From positions 1 to 38,597 of IMG/VR virus record IMGVR_UViG_3300037587_000320: 38,597 nt of DNA; one strand, 5' to 3'. Origin of the DNA: a virus. The position numbers were made by a program, and so were the translations under genes. The notes below the pieces were generated by a model. The model did not search any database. It worked only from the letters and a program-made list of their open reading frames with translations, and had not been told where the DNA came from. How positions within the stretch are numbered: the first letter of the stretch is position 1; each line of letters opens with the position of its first letter. Shown piece by piece: positions 20,051-28,193 of this stretch.

Positions 20051-20445
20051 TGCGTGATTACATAATTAAGATTAAAGATATACCGCCGTGGCGAGCAGCG
20101 TTAAGGGCGGAGGCCGAAGCCAAAAGCCCGTATGCTTATATCGACGATAACGATGAAGCAAAACTAAACCTGGCAGTGACAGGTGTTATAGCTCAAATTG
20201 GCAACGCAACAGTATCTATATGCCGATTAAACGACGATGAACACCAATGGTTAACTGGTTTAACTCAAGTACAAGAGCTAGGAAGCGCAGATAAACACAT
20301 TAGAGAAATCAACGATATAAATTGGATAAACTCTGGAAAGGGGCTATATCACGCGATTCATTTACAAACAGATTATGATATAGATGACGGCGATGGCGGC
20401 ACGATCACAGTGACACCGCCATTACTTCATTGTATATTCGCATAG
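20047..20445 (+). CDS. Hypothetical protein (132 aa)
   Basis: Starts MMRDYIIKIKDIPPWRAALR and contains NDDEHQWLTGLTQVQELGSA. It is mixed alpha/beta with an acidic DDGDGG loop near the C terminus. The ATG overlaps the stop of the LamG gene by 4 bases, so the two are probably made together, perhaps as adhesin and chaperone. It is not recognised. Confidence 0.6.
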   Translation: MMRDYIIKIKDIPPWRAALRAEAEAKSPYAYIDDNDEAKLNLAVTGVIAQIGNATVSICRLNDDEHQWLTGLTQVQELGSADKHIREINDINWINSGKGLYHAIHLQTDYDIDDGDGGTITVTPPLLHCIFA

Positions 20446-20479
20446 AAACAGCATAAACAGTAAACAAAGAGGATTAAAG

Positions 20480-20716
20480 ATGTCACAACTTACATCAATT
20501 GGAACGTTCCCCGACGGGAAATATCAAATTACTGTCATTATTGGCACAGGAACCGCATCGTTACAAATGACCACTAAAGACCATGGCGCACAAGCGATCC
20601 CAAATGCCTCATGGTCAGCAAGCGTAATTAAATTTATATCTGTACCTGATTGTCAGTTAACGCCAGTATTAACCGGCGATGCTGAATTATTTATCGTTCC
20701 AAAGCGGAGCGTTTAA
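20480..20716 (+). CDS. Small beta-rich protein (78 aa)
   Basis: Strand-rich sequence (GKYQITVIIGTGTASLQMTT) with no helices evident, as in small capsid decoration proteins. GAGGATTAAAG precedes the ATG. The family is not recognised. The decoration idea rests only on composition and position. Confidence 0.6.
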   Translation: MSQLTSIGTFPDGKYQITVIIGTGTASLQMTTKDHGAQAIPNASWSASVIKFISVPDCQLTPVLTGDAELFIVPKRSV

Positions 20717-20717
20717 A

Positions 20718-20807
20718 ATGCCACACGAACCAAAGAAAGAAAGGGAAAAGAAAATAATCCGCGATAAGCAACGTGTAGCAAGTCGCAAGAAGAAAAAGAA
20801 GCGGTAA
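20718..20807 (+). CDS. Tiny basic protein (29 aa)
   Basis: MPHEPKKEREKKIIRDKQRV followed by a lysine run. It starts two bases after the preceding stop. GGAG lies 10 bases upstream. More than half the residues are Lys or Arg. It may bind DNA or RNA. Just before the terminase genes. Confidence 0.5.
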   Translation: MPHEPKKEREKKIIRDKQRVASRKKKKKR

Positions 20808-20818
20808 ATCGGGGTTGT

Positions 20819-21274
20819 ATGAGAAAATTAACAGCTAAAGAAGAAGCTTTTTGTAATGCTGTTGTTCTCAATGGTGGCGATAAGGTGAAAGCCTACGAGG
20901 ACGCAGGTTATAGCATGAAGATGTCTATACCGGTGATTTGCACTCAAGCTGATAAAACTTCAAAAAAACCCCATGTAGCCCTAAGAATAAAGTCTCTAAC
21001 GAAAGAAGCAAACAAAGTAGCCCTAAATAAGTTCAGTATAAGCGTTCAGCAACGATTAGAGTGGCTTGATGAGATAAGAGAGGCTGGCATGGATACCTAC
21101 AAAGATCAGGCCGGTAACGAGCGCAGAGAAAGCCTTACAGCATCAAACGCAGCAATAAAAACAATGAACGAAATGCTAGGAACCGACAACGATGACAAAA
21201 CTGCGGAATCATTAAATATTACATTCTCTGTTAAAAGCCCTGTTGGTGACATTAAAATAACCAAAGGTAAATAA
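20819..21274 (+). CDS. terS: Terminase small subunit
   Basis: The 151-residue protein begins RKLTAKEEAFCNAVVLNGGD. It then has KAYEDAGYSMK, the usual opening helix-turn-helix of the Terminase_2 family. A helical oligomerisation region (QQRLEWLDEIREAGMD) and the C-terminal strand NITFSVKSPVGDIKIT follow. Small terminase recognises the packaging site and regulates the large subunit. GGGG lies 5 bases before the ATG. The stop overlaps the large-subunit start by one base (TAATG). It is somewhat shorter in its N-terminal domain than lambda Nu1. Confidence 0.85.
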   Translation: MRKLTAKEEAFCNAVVLNGGDKVKAYEDAGYSMKMSIPVICTQADKTSKKPHVALRIKSLTKEANKVALNKFSISVQQRLEWLDEIREAGMDTYKDQAGNERRESLTASNAAIKTMNEMLGTDNDDKTAESLNITFSVKSPVGDIKITKGK

Positions 21275-22554
21275 TGGAACTGTCTGCGCCGCAAAACATA
21301 TTTCTCAACTCTCTTGATACTAAAAACACTGCATATGTTGGCGGGTTTGGTAGCGGCAAAACATTTGTTGCTTGCCTAAAGATATTAATTTACATAGGTC
21401 GTTTCCCTGGTCAAAGGTGGGGATTTTGGGCACCATCTTACCCGCTTATTAGAGATGTGTTTTACCCAACTTTTGATGAGGCTGCTTACATGATGGGCTT
21501 TAACATAAAGATCAACAAAGGCGATAAGGAGGTTTCTGTTTACAGGGGTTCGATTTATTACGGCAATGTCATTTGTCGGTCAATGTCTGATCCTTCATCA
21601 ATTGTTGGTTACAAAGTTGCTGGCGGTATATGTGACGAGATAGATACTCTTAAAAAGGACAAAGCAGAGGATGCGTGGCGCAAGATTAACGCGAGACTAA
21701 GGTCAACGGTTAAAGGGCTAGAAACTAACTGGCTAGGAGTAACAACAACACCGGAGGGGTTTAACTTTGTATATGACCATTTCAAAAAGGAACCGAAAAG
21801 CCGCTACTCAATGGTTCAGGCTTCGACGTATGAAAACCAAGAGTACCTTCCGGACGACTACATTGAAAATCTTTACGAGACATATCCCGACAACCTAATT
21901 AGCGCTTATATCAAAGGTGAGTTTGTAAATCTTACTAGCGGGACGGTATACGTTAAGTTTGATCGCAAGTTAAATCATTCATCGCGGGAATGGGATAAAA
22001 AAGAAGCCATACATATTGGTTGCGATTTCAATGTTGGCAGAATGTGTTCAGTTACCCACGTAATTGACGGAGAAACGCCAATAGCGGTTGATGAAATAAC
22101 AAAGGGCTATGACACGCCTGATATGATACGAATGATTAAGCAAAGATACTGGAACGAAACATCATTAGGTATATTTCAAAAAACTTGCCAAATATATGTT
22201 TATCCAGATAGTTCAGGCAAGAGTAGAAAATCAGTTGGCGCAAGCGAAACCGACATTAGCCTGATGGTGGCGGCTGGTTTTTCTATGATGTATAATTCTA
22301 CTAACCCGGCAATTAAAGATCGTGTTAACGCTATGAATGCCATGTTTTGTAACGCCAAAGGTGATCGAAGGTACTTAATTAACACTAATAAATGCTTGGA
22401 ATATACACAGAAACTTGAACAGCAAGCCTATAAAAATGGTGAGCCAGACAAGGACGGGACTGAAGATATAAATGATGCTGGTGGCTATTTTATCGCTTTT
22501 AAATATCCAGTTATTAAGCCGGTTATTCACATGCCGGTAAGATTCGCAATTTAA
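21274..22554 (+). CDS. terL: Terminase large subunit
   Basis: The 426-residue protein has both parts of a packaging motor. The ATPase has Walker A GGFGSGKT (23-30), Walker B GGICDEID (117-124) and a coupling TTTPEG motif (157-162). The RNase H-like nuclease has HIGCDFNVGRM with Asp251, YVYPDSSG with Asp312, and the final acidic block EDINDAGGYFIAF with Asp401. It cuts concatemers and pumps DNA into the prohead. The short linker and C terminus are in the normal range. Whether it packages by headful or cohesive ends cannot be read from the sequence alone. Confidence 0.95.
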   Translation: MELSAPQNIFLNSLDTKNTAYVGGFGSGKTFVACLKILIYIGRFPGQRWGFWAPSYPLIRDVFYPTFDEAAYMMGFNIKINKGDKEVSVYRGSIYYGNVICRSMSDPSSIVGYKVAGGICDEIDTLKKDKAEDAWRKINARLRSTVKGLETNWLGVTTTPEGFNFVYDHFKKEPKSRYSMVQASTYENQEYLPDDYIENLYETYPDNLISAYIKGEFVNLTSGTVYVKFDRKLNHSSREWDKKEAIHIGCDFNVGRMCSVTHVIDGETPIAVDEITKGYDTPDMIRMIKQRYWNETSLGIFQKTCQIYVYPDSSGKSRKSVGASETDISLMVAAGFSMMYNSTNPAIKDRVNAMNAMFCNAKGDRRYLINTNKCLEYTQKLEQQAYKNGEPDKDGTEDINDAGGYFIAFKYPVIKPVIHMPVRFAI

Positions 22555-22563
22555 GGGGCTAAA

Positions 22564-24033
22564 ATGCCAGTATCAGACCAAAATAAATTATATGTTGATA
22601 ACGTCCGCAGGTGGGAGGTTGTCCGCGATTGCGTGGAGGGTAGCGAGGCAATCAAGGCGGCACGTAAATTCAACAACAATGAAGATTCAAACGTTGATCT
22701 TGGATTGTTTGGCGTTGCCGGCTCAAGATATTTACCACCACCAAACCCGCGAGATAACAGCCAGGACAATCTAGATCGCTATGTTGCTTATAGAGAGCGA
22801 GCCAACTTTGTTAACTTCACTGGTCACACTAAAGACGGCTTCATGGGTATGATTGGACGAAGAAAGGCAGAGATTGAATTACAGACATCAATTGATTATA
22901 TCGAAGATAACGCTAACGGTGCTGGACTTCCATTGATGGGGCTTATTCAGCGCACCATTAGCGAGCTATTAGAGGTTGGTCGTTACGGTCTATTGGTTGA
23001 CTTCCCGGCGTTCAGCGATGGTGGCACACAGGCCCAAACCAAAGATTTAAAAGCCACGATTAAAACCTATCCAGCTGAATCGATAATTAACTGGAAAGAA
23101 ACGGTAGTCGATTATCGAACTATATTAACTCAAGTCGTATTATCTGAAGAAATCGAGGAAGTTTTAGCGGACGGCTTCGAGACTGAAACCGTAACGGTTC
23201 ATCGAGTGTTGTTCATCGAAAATGGCATTTACAAAATCAACTTGTATGACAAAGATGATGAGTTGGTATTTTTTGCAGATGAAGGCGGCGATCCTGATCC
23301 AGATATTATCCCGCTTCAATTTAACGGCACACCCTGGACGGAAATTCCTTTCGTGTTTGTTGGTGCGATTAATAACGACACTATGCCCGATAAAGCACCA
23401 TTGTATGACCTGGCTGAAATTAATATAGCTCACTATCGCAATAGCGCCGACTTCGAAGAATCTAGCTTTATTGTAGGCCAGCCAACGCCGGTTATTAGCG
23501 GCTTAACTCAAGGGTGGGTGGATGAAGTTATGAAGGGCGGCGTATTGCTTGGCTCTCGCACTGCTATATTGTTACCGGCTGAAGCCTCAGCTATGTTGTT
23601 ACAAGCCGATTCAAATCAAATGCCTGATCGCGGCATGGAATTGAAAGAATCGCAAATGGTTAAAATCGGGGCAAAGGTAATTGCCGATAGCGGCGGTGTT
23701 GAAACGGCTGAAGCGGCAAAGATTAGATTCGCCGGTCAAAACTCTAAACTTGGCTTGATAGTAATGAACACCGAAGCTGCTTTGATTAAGTGCTTTGATT
23801 GGCTAATGGTATTTATGAATGGCACAGGCGAAAACGAGCTAGATATTAACAAACAGTTTTATGATGCGACAATTAACCCGCAATTATTAGTTGCCAACAT
23901 GCAGTTGTTAGATCGCGGCGTTATTGCTAAATCAGATTTGCGTGATCATATGCGTAAAAGCGACTTAATCAGACCTGATAGAACTGATAAAGATATTGAT
24001 CAGGAAGTCGGCAATATAGATCCGTTGTCATGA
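22564..24033 (+). CDS. Portal protein, DUF4055 family
   Basis: The 489-residue protein follows the large terminase and precedes the Mu F-like head protein, the usual portal position. It has YLPPPNPRDNSQDNLDRYVA, HTKDGFMGMIGRRKAEIEL and VGRYGLLVDFPA. The C terminus is helix-rich with MELKESQMVKIGAKVI and TAEAAKIRFAGQNSKLGLI, as in DUF4055 portal-like proteins. The portal forms the dodecameric DNA channel at one capsid vertex. It overlaps the next gene by 4 bases. The length fits. The DUF4055 call is from motif memory. Confidence 0.85.
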   Translation: MPVSDQNKLYVDNVRRWEVVRDCVEGSEAIKAARKFNNNEDSNVDLGLFGVAGSRYLPPPNPRDNSQDNLDRYVAYRERANFVNFTGHTKDGFMGMIGRRKAEIELQTSIDYIEDNANGAGLPLMGLIQRTISELLEVGRYGLLVDFPAFSDGGTQAQTKDLKATIKTYPAESIINWKETVVDYRTILTQVVLSEEIEEVLADGFETETVTVHRVLFIENGIYKINLYDKDDELVFFADEGGDPDPDIIPLQFNGTPWTEIPFVFVGAINNDTMPDKAPLYDLAEINIAHYRNSADFEESSFIVGQPTPVISGLTQGWVDEVMKGGVLLGSRTAILLPAEASAMLLQADSNQMPDRGMELKESQMVKIGAKVIADSGGVETAEAAKIRFAGQNSKLGLIVMNTEAALIKCFDWLMVFMNGTGENELDINKQFYDATINPQLLVANMQLLDRGVIAKSDLRDHMRKSDLIRPDRTDKDIDQEVGNIDPLS

Positions 24034-25085
24034 GTCTTGAGGATTCGCTGGTTAGGCGATTGATATTTATCCAACGGTTTGCCGGGTCTGAAGCTCGAAA
24101 GGCCGAAGAAACGCTTTTGCGGATATCTGGAACTGTACAGGCCCGACTACTTCGAGAGCCAACAGAGTTTCAAGAGGGCAGATTAAAGCGATTGCGCGAT
24201 GACATTAATAATTTATTGGGCTTTGGGTTTCAAGAGTTAAACGAGCAGCAAATAGAATCAATATTAGCATTCTCAGCTAACGAGGCTGAATTTGCACAAA
24301 AAGCCATGCAGTTAGAAACCGGCGTTATCTTGTCGACTCCCGGTATAACTCAAATTGAACAGGCGGTGTTTTCGTCTGGAATGGATGCACCCATTGGCCC
24401 AAATCAAATAACCATCCGTGAAGCATTGGCTCAATTTGCCGGTAAGAAGTCACGCGAGATTAACACGGTTATTAACGATGGCATCCTGTTAGGCGATACT
24501 ACAACGCAGATAGCCAAGGACGTTGGATCATTCGTTGAGAATAGGCCCAAAGCTCAAGTTAACGCATTAACTCGAACAATGATTAATCATTCATCCAACC
24601 AGGCACACAAGGCCGTTAGCTTGCAAAATTCGGATATATTACAGGGCGAAGAATGGGTTGCAACACTCGACAGCAGAACAACGCTAATTTGCGGCGGCAG
24701 GGATGGCAGAATGTTCCCAGTTGGCAGGGGGCCATTTCCCCCAGCGCATTGGAATTGTAGATCTATTCGAGTCCCGGTCATCAAAGATGAATTTGATTTA
24801 CAAGATGATACAGCCACACGAGCATCAAAAGGTGAAGAAGGTGGTAAGCAAGTAAGCGCAAAGACAACATTCGACGGGTGGCTAAGAAAGCAACCAGCAG
24901 GGTTTCAGGATGAATACTTTTCTCAATTTCCCGATGGCAAAGAAAAGGCCGCACTATTTAGGCGCGGCGGGTTATCTATTCAGCAGTTCAGAGATGAAAC
25001 AGGCCGAGACTTTACACTTGACCAGTTAAGAGCGCTTGAACCGTTAGCATTTGAAAAGGCAAATGTTGATATTAATGATTCTTAA
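24030..25085 (+). CDS. Head morphogenesis protein, SPP1 gp7/Mu F-like
   Basis: The 351-residue protein has a helical N-terminal half and the Mu F domain at about 150-250. That domain has NDGILLGDTTTQIAKDV, ALTRTMINHSSNQ, EEWVATLDSRTTLICGGRDG and PPAHWNCRSIRVPV. The cysteine-rich ending GGRDG...HWNCRS is characteristic. Such minor capsid proteins sit beside the portal and help head assembly or DNA ejection. Its last 14 bases overlap the end of the convergent minus-strand membrane gene. Confidence 0.9.
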   Translation: MSLEDSLVRRLIFIQRFAGSEARKAEETLLRISGTVQARLLREPTEFQEGRLKRLRDDINNLLGFGFQELNEQQIESILAFSANEAEFAQKAMQLETGVILSTPGITQIEQAVFSSGMDAPIGPNQITIREALAQFAGKKSREINTVINDGILLGDTTTQIAKDVGSFVENRPKAQVNALTRTMINHSSNQAHKAVSLQNSDILQGEEWVATLDSRTTLICGGRDGRMFPVGRGPFPPAHWNCRSIRVPVIKDEFDLQDDTATRASKGEEGGKQVSAKTTFDGWLRKQPAGFQDEYFSQFPDGKEKAALFRRGGLSIQQFRDETGRDFTLDQLRALEPLAFEKANVDINDS

Positions 25086-25269
25086 CCCATTGCCATACGC
25101 CACCGATTGACCACTTAACCCCAGACCATATAAAATTGAGTATCACCATTATCGCGGTACACACAAAATAAACAACGTATAAGACCATTGCGGCGATTAA
25201 CACACCACCGGCAACGCTTAACATTAAACTACTATCGACCGAGCTTGCTAGACCTAGTGCGTTAATCAT
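25072..25269 (-). CDS. Small membrane protein of the opposite-strand islet (65 aa)
   Basis: A long hydrophobic region (about 15-48, LMLSVAGGVLIAAMVLYVVY and on) gives one or two membrane helices, and the protein ends SIGGVWQWVKNH. It is the last gene of a five-gene minus-strand operon and overlaps the preceding gene by 4 bases. A membrane product from a minus-strand moron-like operon fits superinfection exclusion, but this is an inference. Confidence 0.65.
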   Translation of the reverse strand: MINALGLASSVDSSLMLSVAGGVLIAAMVLYVVYFVCTAIMVILNFIWSGVKWSIGGVWQWVKNH

Positions 25270-25454
25270 TTTAAATCATCCGGTGTCAGTTTGACTGCTT
25301 TTGCCAAGGCGATTATATCTTGCTTGCTTAATGTGCAAGATTCAGAAGTTAGGCCATCATTGCTAACCCACATTGCTAATTCGCCGTCATCACATATTAC
25401 AACTTCAACGGATGAGTCGCTAAACTCATGGTTACTAATATCAAATTCGTTCAT
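25266..25454 (-). CDS. Hypothetical acidic protein of the islet (62 aa)
   Basis: Strand-rich N-terminal part (SSVEVVICDDGELAMWVSND), then a helix TLSKQDIIALAKAVKLTPDD. 4-base overlaps with both neighbours show coupled translation. A single-domain soluble protein. It is not recognised. Confidence 0.65.
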   Translation of the reverse strand: MNEFDISNHEFSDSSVEVVICDDGELAMWVSNDGLTSESCTLSKQDIIALAKAVKLTPDDLK

Positions 25455-25648
25455 TTTTCTTGCTCCTTCCTTGCTTCATTGGTAATGAACGCAGCGAACT
25501 TGCCAATTTCCACGGCTAACTTCTGCTTACTTAGAGAATGATCCATTTCGTTAGCGACAAAAGACCCGTCCGCAAACTCAATATACAAAATTGTCTTCTT
25601 TATTTCTGGTATTGTTTTGGCTTGCTCTGCCCATATTCTTTTAATCAT
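25451..25648 (-). CDS. Hypothetical protein of the islet (65 aa)
   Basis: MIKRIWAEQAKTIPEIKKTI start, then a strand pair LYIEFADGSFVANEM and helix KQKLAVEIGKFAAFITNEAR. The four-base overlaps on both sides imply coupling. The pattern of helix, strand, helix is similar in size to the 62-residue neighbour. It is not recognised. Confidence 0.65.
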   Translation of the reverse strand: MIKRIWAEQAKTIPEIKKTILYIEFADGSFVANEMDHSLSKQKLAVEIGKFAAFITNEARKEQEK

Positions 25649-25809
25649 TTCAAGTTCTCCAATTCATCAATCTGACTAACTAACATTTCGTGCTTTGGGT
25701 GACTCTCATGCTCGCGCCGCCGATAAGTTCTAAGCGCGATATCATGCAGTTTGCAAAACTCATCGAGTGAATAGCCTTTGTTTCTAATCTTTCGAGTTAG
25801 TACGTTCAT
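25645..25809 (-). CDS. Small helix-turn-helix protein of the islet (54 aa)
   Basis: MNVLTRKIRNKGYSLDEFCK then LHDIALRTYRRREHE reads as a classical helix-turn-helix (GYSLDEFCKLHDIALRTYRR, about 12-31), followed by a helical tail. It overlaps the genes on both sides by 4 bases (ATGA). It may regulate the islet's own promoter at about 26.13-26.15 kb. No family is recognised beyond the fold. Confidence 0.6.
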   Translation of the reverse strand: MNVLTRKIRNKGYSLDEFCKLHDIALRTYRRREHESHPKHEMLVSQIDELENLK

Positions 25810-26093
25810 TTTTTACCGCCATTAATCAGCCCTATATGCTGTACAACCTCATATAGGCCGCAAGCAACAGATTCAAGGTAGAATGCTTTTTGTGTTGAGT
25901 TTAGATCGGCGCTTTCGCAAATACTGCGCAATACAGTAATGATGTCCGGTCGCCTATTCATTGGTACGAATTGGCTTAATTCGTGAAAGATATTACTCCT
26001 TGCTGCGGAAGATCCAAGACCTATATATTCCATATAATCATAATTAAGCTTTATGTCAGCATCAAGAAGCGAATCGATTACGTTTAAAAGCAT
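25806..26093 (-). CDS. Hypothetical protein, first gene of the islet (95 aa)
   Basis: A mainly helical protein (LLNVIDSLLDADIKLNYDYM start, then NIFHELSQFVP and QKAFYLESVACGLYEVVQHI). It is the first gene after the minus-strand promoter and overlaps the helix-turn-helix gene by 4 bases. GGGG lies 7 bases before the ATG. It is not recognised. Confidence 0.65.
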   Translation of the reverse strand: MLLNVIDSLLDADIKLNYDYMEYIGLGSSAARSNIFHELSQFVPMNRRPDIITVLRSICESADLNSTQKAFYLESVACGLYEVVQHIGLINGGKK

Positions 26094-26125
26094 TGTAAAC
26101 CCCTTTGTTTGTCATCATTGACATT

Positions 26126-26154
26126 ACAATATAACACCTTTGGCACTATTACAA
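26126..26154 (-). promoter_or_regulatory. Promoter of the opposite-strand islet
   Basis: On the minus strand TTGTAA (26154-26149) and TATTGT (26131-26126) are separated by 17 bases, about 35 bases from the first islet gene. It is arranged back to back with the scaffold promoter. Confidence 0.6.
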
Positions 26155-26162
26155 GCGTTATT

Positions 26163-26190
26163 TTGATTACCGGCTAAAAAGGGTTATAAT
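26163..26190 (+). promoter_or_regulatory. Promoter of the scaffold and coat genes
   Basis: TTGATT (26163-26168), 16-base spacer, TATAAT (26185-26190), a perfect -10 box. It is among the best plus-strand promoters in the virion block and lies just upstream of the scaffold and coat genes, which must be made in large amounts. Confidence 0.7.
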
Positions 26191-26197
26191 AATGTTA

Positions 26198-26237
26198 GCT
26201 ATCGGTGATAGCGTGATTAGTGATCAATAAAGGTGAT
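26198..26237 (+). promoter_or_regulatory. 5'-UTR hairpin and GTGAT repeats upstream of the scaffold gene
   Basis: GCTATC (26198-26203), loop GGT and GATAGC (26207-26212) form a 6-bp hairpin that lies near the expected transcript start. GTGAT occurs four times (26205, 26213, 26220, 26233). This may stabilise the mRNA or be an operator. Confidence 0.5.
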
Positions 26238-26241
26238 AAAA

Positions 26242-26943
26242 ATGTTTAAGTTAAGCAATTATTTTGTTTTGCGTGAAGAAGCAGGTTCAGAAGGTGGCGA
26301 AGGTGGTGGCGGTGCAGAGTTTACCGCAGAGCAATTCCAGGCGCTACAGGCTGAAAACGAAAGTATGAAAACACAGACTCAAGCCATGCAAGGTAAAATG
26401 GATGAGTTGCTAGGCGAGACAAAGCGAGCGAAAGCGGCAAGGCGCGAAGCAGAGGATGCGGCAACGCAGGCAGCAAATGCAAAGGCCAAAAAAGATGGTG
26501 ACTTTGAGCAATTATATAACTCAAGTCAAGAACAGTCAGGCGCATATAAAACAGAGCTTGCAGAATTGCGTAATAACATAGCAACAGAACGACAAGGCAG
26601 CGCAGCCATGAAGTTAGCGGCAGAGTTAGCCGAAGGAGTAAACGCAGAACTATTATCGACCTTTATTGCACCACGTTTAAAGTACACCGATGAAGGTATT
26701 AAAATTTTAGATAGCAACGGACAGTTAACCGTGTCAACTGTCGAAGATTTAAAAGCGGATTTTCAAAGTAATCCAAGATTCCTTGCTTTATTAAAAGGTA
26801 ATCAATCATCCGGTGGCGGTGCCAGCGGCGGTCAAAAAAGTAGCGGTGCTGCAAGTAAGACAATAACCCGATCCGAATTTGACGCATTAACCCCATTAAA
26901 ACGAATGGAATTCGTCAAGGCCGGTAGTAAAATCATTGAATAA
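26242..26943 (+). CDS. Scaffolding-like capsid assembly protein
   Basis: From the ATG at 26242 the protein has 233 residues. It has an acidic glycine-rich start (AGSEGGEGGGGAEF), then a long coiled-coil region with QFQALQAENESMKTQTQAM and ETKRAKAARREAED. A more variable middle and a glycine- and serine-rich linker follow, then a terminal domain DALTPLKRMEFVKAGSKI. This is the layout of phage scaffolds, and it lies directly before the coat gene. Scaffold guides coat assembly and is then lost. AAGGTGA lies 5 bases before the ATG. A GTG nine bases upstream is less likely. Confidence 0.8.
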   Translation: MFKLSNYFVLREEAGSEGGEGGGGAEFTAEQFQALQAENESMKTQTQAMQGKMDELLGETKRAKAARREAEDAATQAANAKAKKDGDFEQLYNSSQEQSGAYKTELAELRNNIATERQGSAAMKLAAELAEGVNAELLSTFIAPRLKYTDEGIKILDSNGQLTVSTVEDLKADFQSNPRFLALLKGNQSSGGGASGGQKSSGAASKTITRSEFDALTPLKRMEFVKAGSKIIE

Positions 26944-26958
26944 ATAAGGCACCATACT

Positions 26959-28101
26959 ATGGCTAATACATTAACAAATCTAACGCCCGATCTATATCAG
27001 GCGCTCGACACCGTAAGCCGCGAGCTTGTCGGTTTCATCCCATCAGTAACACTCGACACCGGCGTTGAGCGTGCTGCTGTCGGTCAACTTGTCCGTAGCT
27101 TCGTTACCCCAGCGGTAACGGCATCAGACCTGACCCCAGGCGTAACCGCTCCAAACGATGGTGATCAGGTCATTGGCAACAAGACGATCACAATTAGTAA
27201 GGCTCGCGGTGTTCCTGTTCGCTGGAATGGCGAAGAACAGCGAGGCGTTAACACAGGCGCTGGTTACAACTCAATCTTACAAGATCAATTTGCCCAGGCA
27301 ATGCGAACTCTCACAAATGAGATGGAAGCTGACGTGGCATTAGTTGCCCGGTTAAATGCTTCTCGCGCATTTGGTACGGCTGGCGTGGCCCCGTTTGCCT
27401 CAACATTAACTGATACAGCTAACGTGCGTAAAATCTTAGTTGATAACGGCGCACCACTGTCTGATATGCAGTTAGTCATCGACACCACTGCTGGCGCTAA
27501 AATGCGTACACTAACGCAGTTAACCAAAGCCAACGAAGCGGCTGATAATACACTGTTACGTCAAGGTGTGTTGTTAGATGTTCATGGCATGGTCATTCGT
27601 GAATCAGCAGCCATTACCCCGATAACTAAAGGCACCGGCACTGCATACACATCTGACACGGCTGGTTATGCTGTTGGCGCAACATCTATCACGCTTATTA
27701 CTGGCTCTGGAACTGTGTTGGCTGGTGACGTTGTAACATTTGCTGGTGACACTAACAAGTATGTTATTGATGTTGGCATTGCGGCACCTGGCACTATTGT
27801 TCTAGCTCTACCTGGTTTGCGTGAGCCTTTAGCCGCGTCTGCTGTCGCTATGACAATTGGTGCTGATTTCACTGGTAACGTTGCGTTCAGTAAGTCTGCT
27901 ATCGTTTTAGCTACTCGCGCACCGGCTCGACCAGCAGAAGGTGATATGGCTGATGATGTAATGATGATTACTGATCCGCGATCAGGTATCAGCTTTGAGG
28001 TTGCACTTTATAAGCAATACCGTCAAATCCGTTATGAAATCTCAGCAGCTTGGGGTTTTGACGTAATGAAGGATGAACACACAGCAATCTTACTAGGTTA
28101 A
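26959..28101 (+). CDS. Major capsid protein, P22 coat family
   Basis: The 380-residue protein begins MANTLTNLTPDLYQALDTVS. It has ELVGFIPSVTLDT, GNKTITISKARGVPVRWNGE and a long alanine-rich helix region. A segment of about residues 230-300 has the strands SITLITGSGTVLAGDVVTF and IVLALPGLREPL. Then come DPRSGISFEVALYKQYRQIR and KDEHTAILLG. The opening and ending are typical of the P22-type coat family (HK97 fold with an added domain). It builds the icosahedral head. The strand-rich insert is where P22 has its I-domain. Confidence 0.88.
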   Translation: MANTLTNLTPDLYQALDTVSRELVGFIPSVTLDTGVERAAVGQLVRSFVTPAVTASDLTPGVTAPNDGDQVIGNKTITISKARGVPVRWNGEEQRGVNTGAGYNSILQDQFAQAMRTLTNEMEADVALVARLNASRAFGTAGVAPFASTLTDTANVRKILVDNGAPLSDMQLVIDTTAGAKMRTLTQLTKANEAADNTLLRQGVLLDVHGMVIRESAAITPITKGTGTAYTSDTAGYAVGATSITLITGSGTVLAGDVVTFAGDTNKYVIDVGIAAPGTIVLALPGLREPLAASAVAMTIGADFTGNVAFSKSAIVLATRAPARPAEGDMADDVMMITDPRSGISFEVALYKQYRQIRYEISAAWGFDVMKDEHTAILLG

Positions 28102-28124
28102 GCAAGTCGCTAAACCAATTTACT

Positions 28125-28146
28125 GGGGTCTAGCGGCCCCTTTTTT
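28125..28146 (+). terminator. Rho-independent terminator after the coat gene
   Basis: GGGG (28125-28128), a loop that can add a TC/GG step, and CCCC (28137-28140) are followed by six T. Partial termination here would make coat mRNA more abundant than tail mRNA. Confidence 0.75.
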
Positions 28147-28161
28147 GTTTACAGCTAATCA

Positions 28162-28170
28162 TGCTACAAT
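28162..28170 (+). promoter_or_regulatory. Putative extended -10 promoter
   Basis: TGCTACAAT gives a TG-extended -10 (TACAAT, 28165-28170) between the coat terminator and the next gene. No good -35 is present. It may restart transcription of the neck and tail genes. Confidence 0.4.
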
Positions 28171-28193
28171 GGAATAAACTAATGGGGAATATT

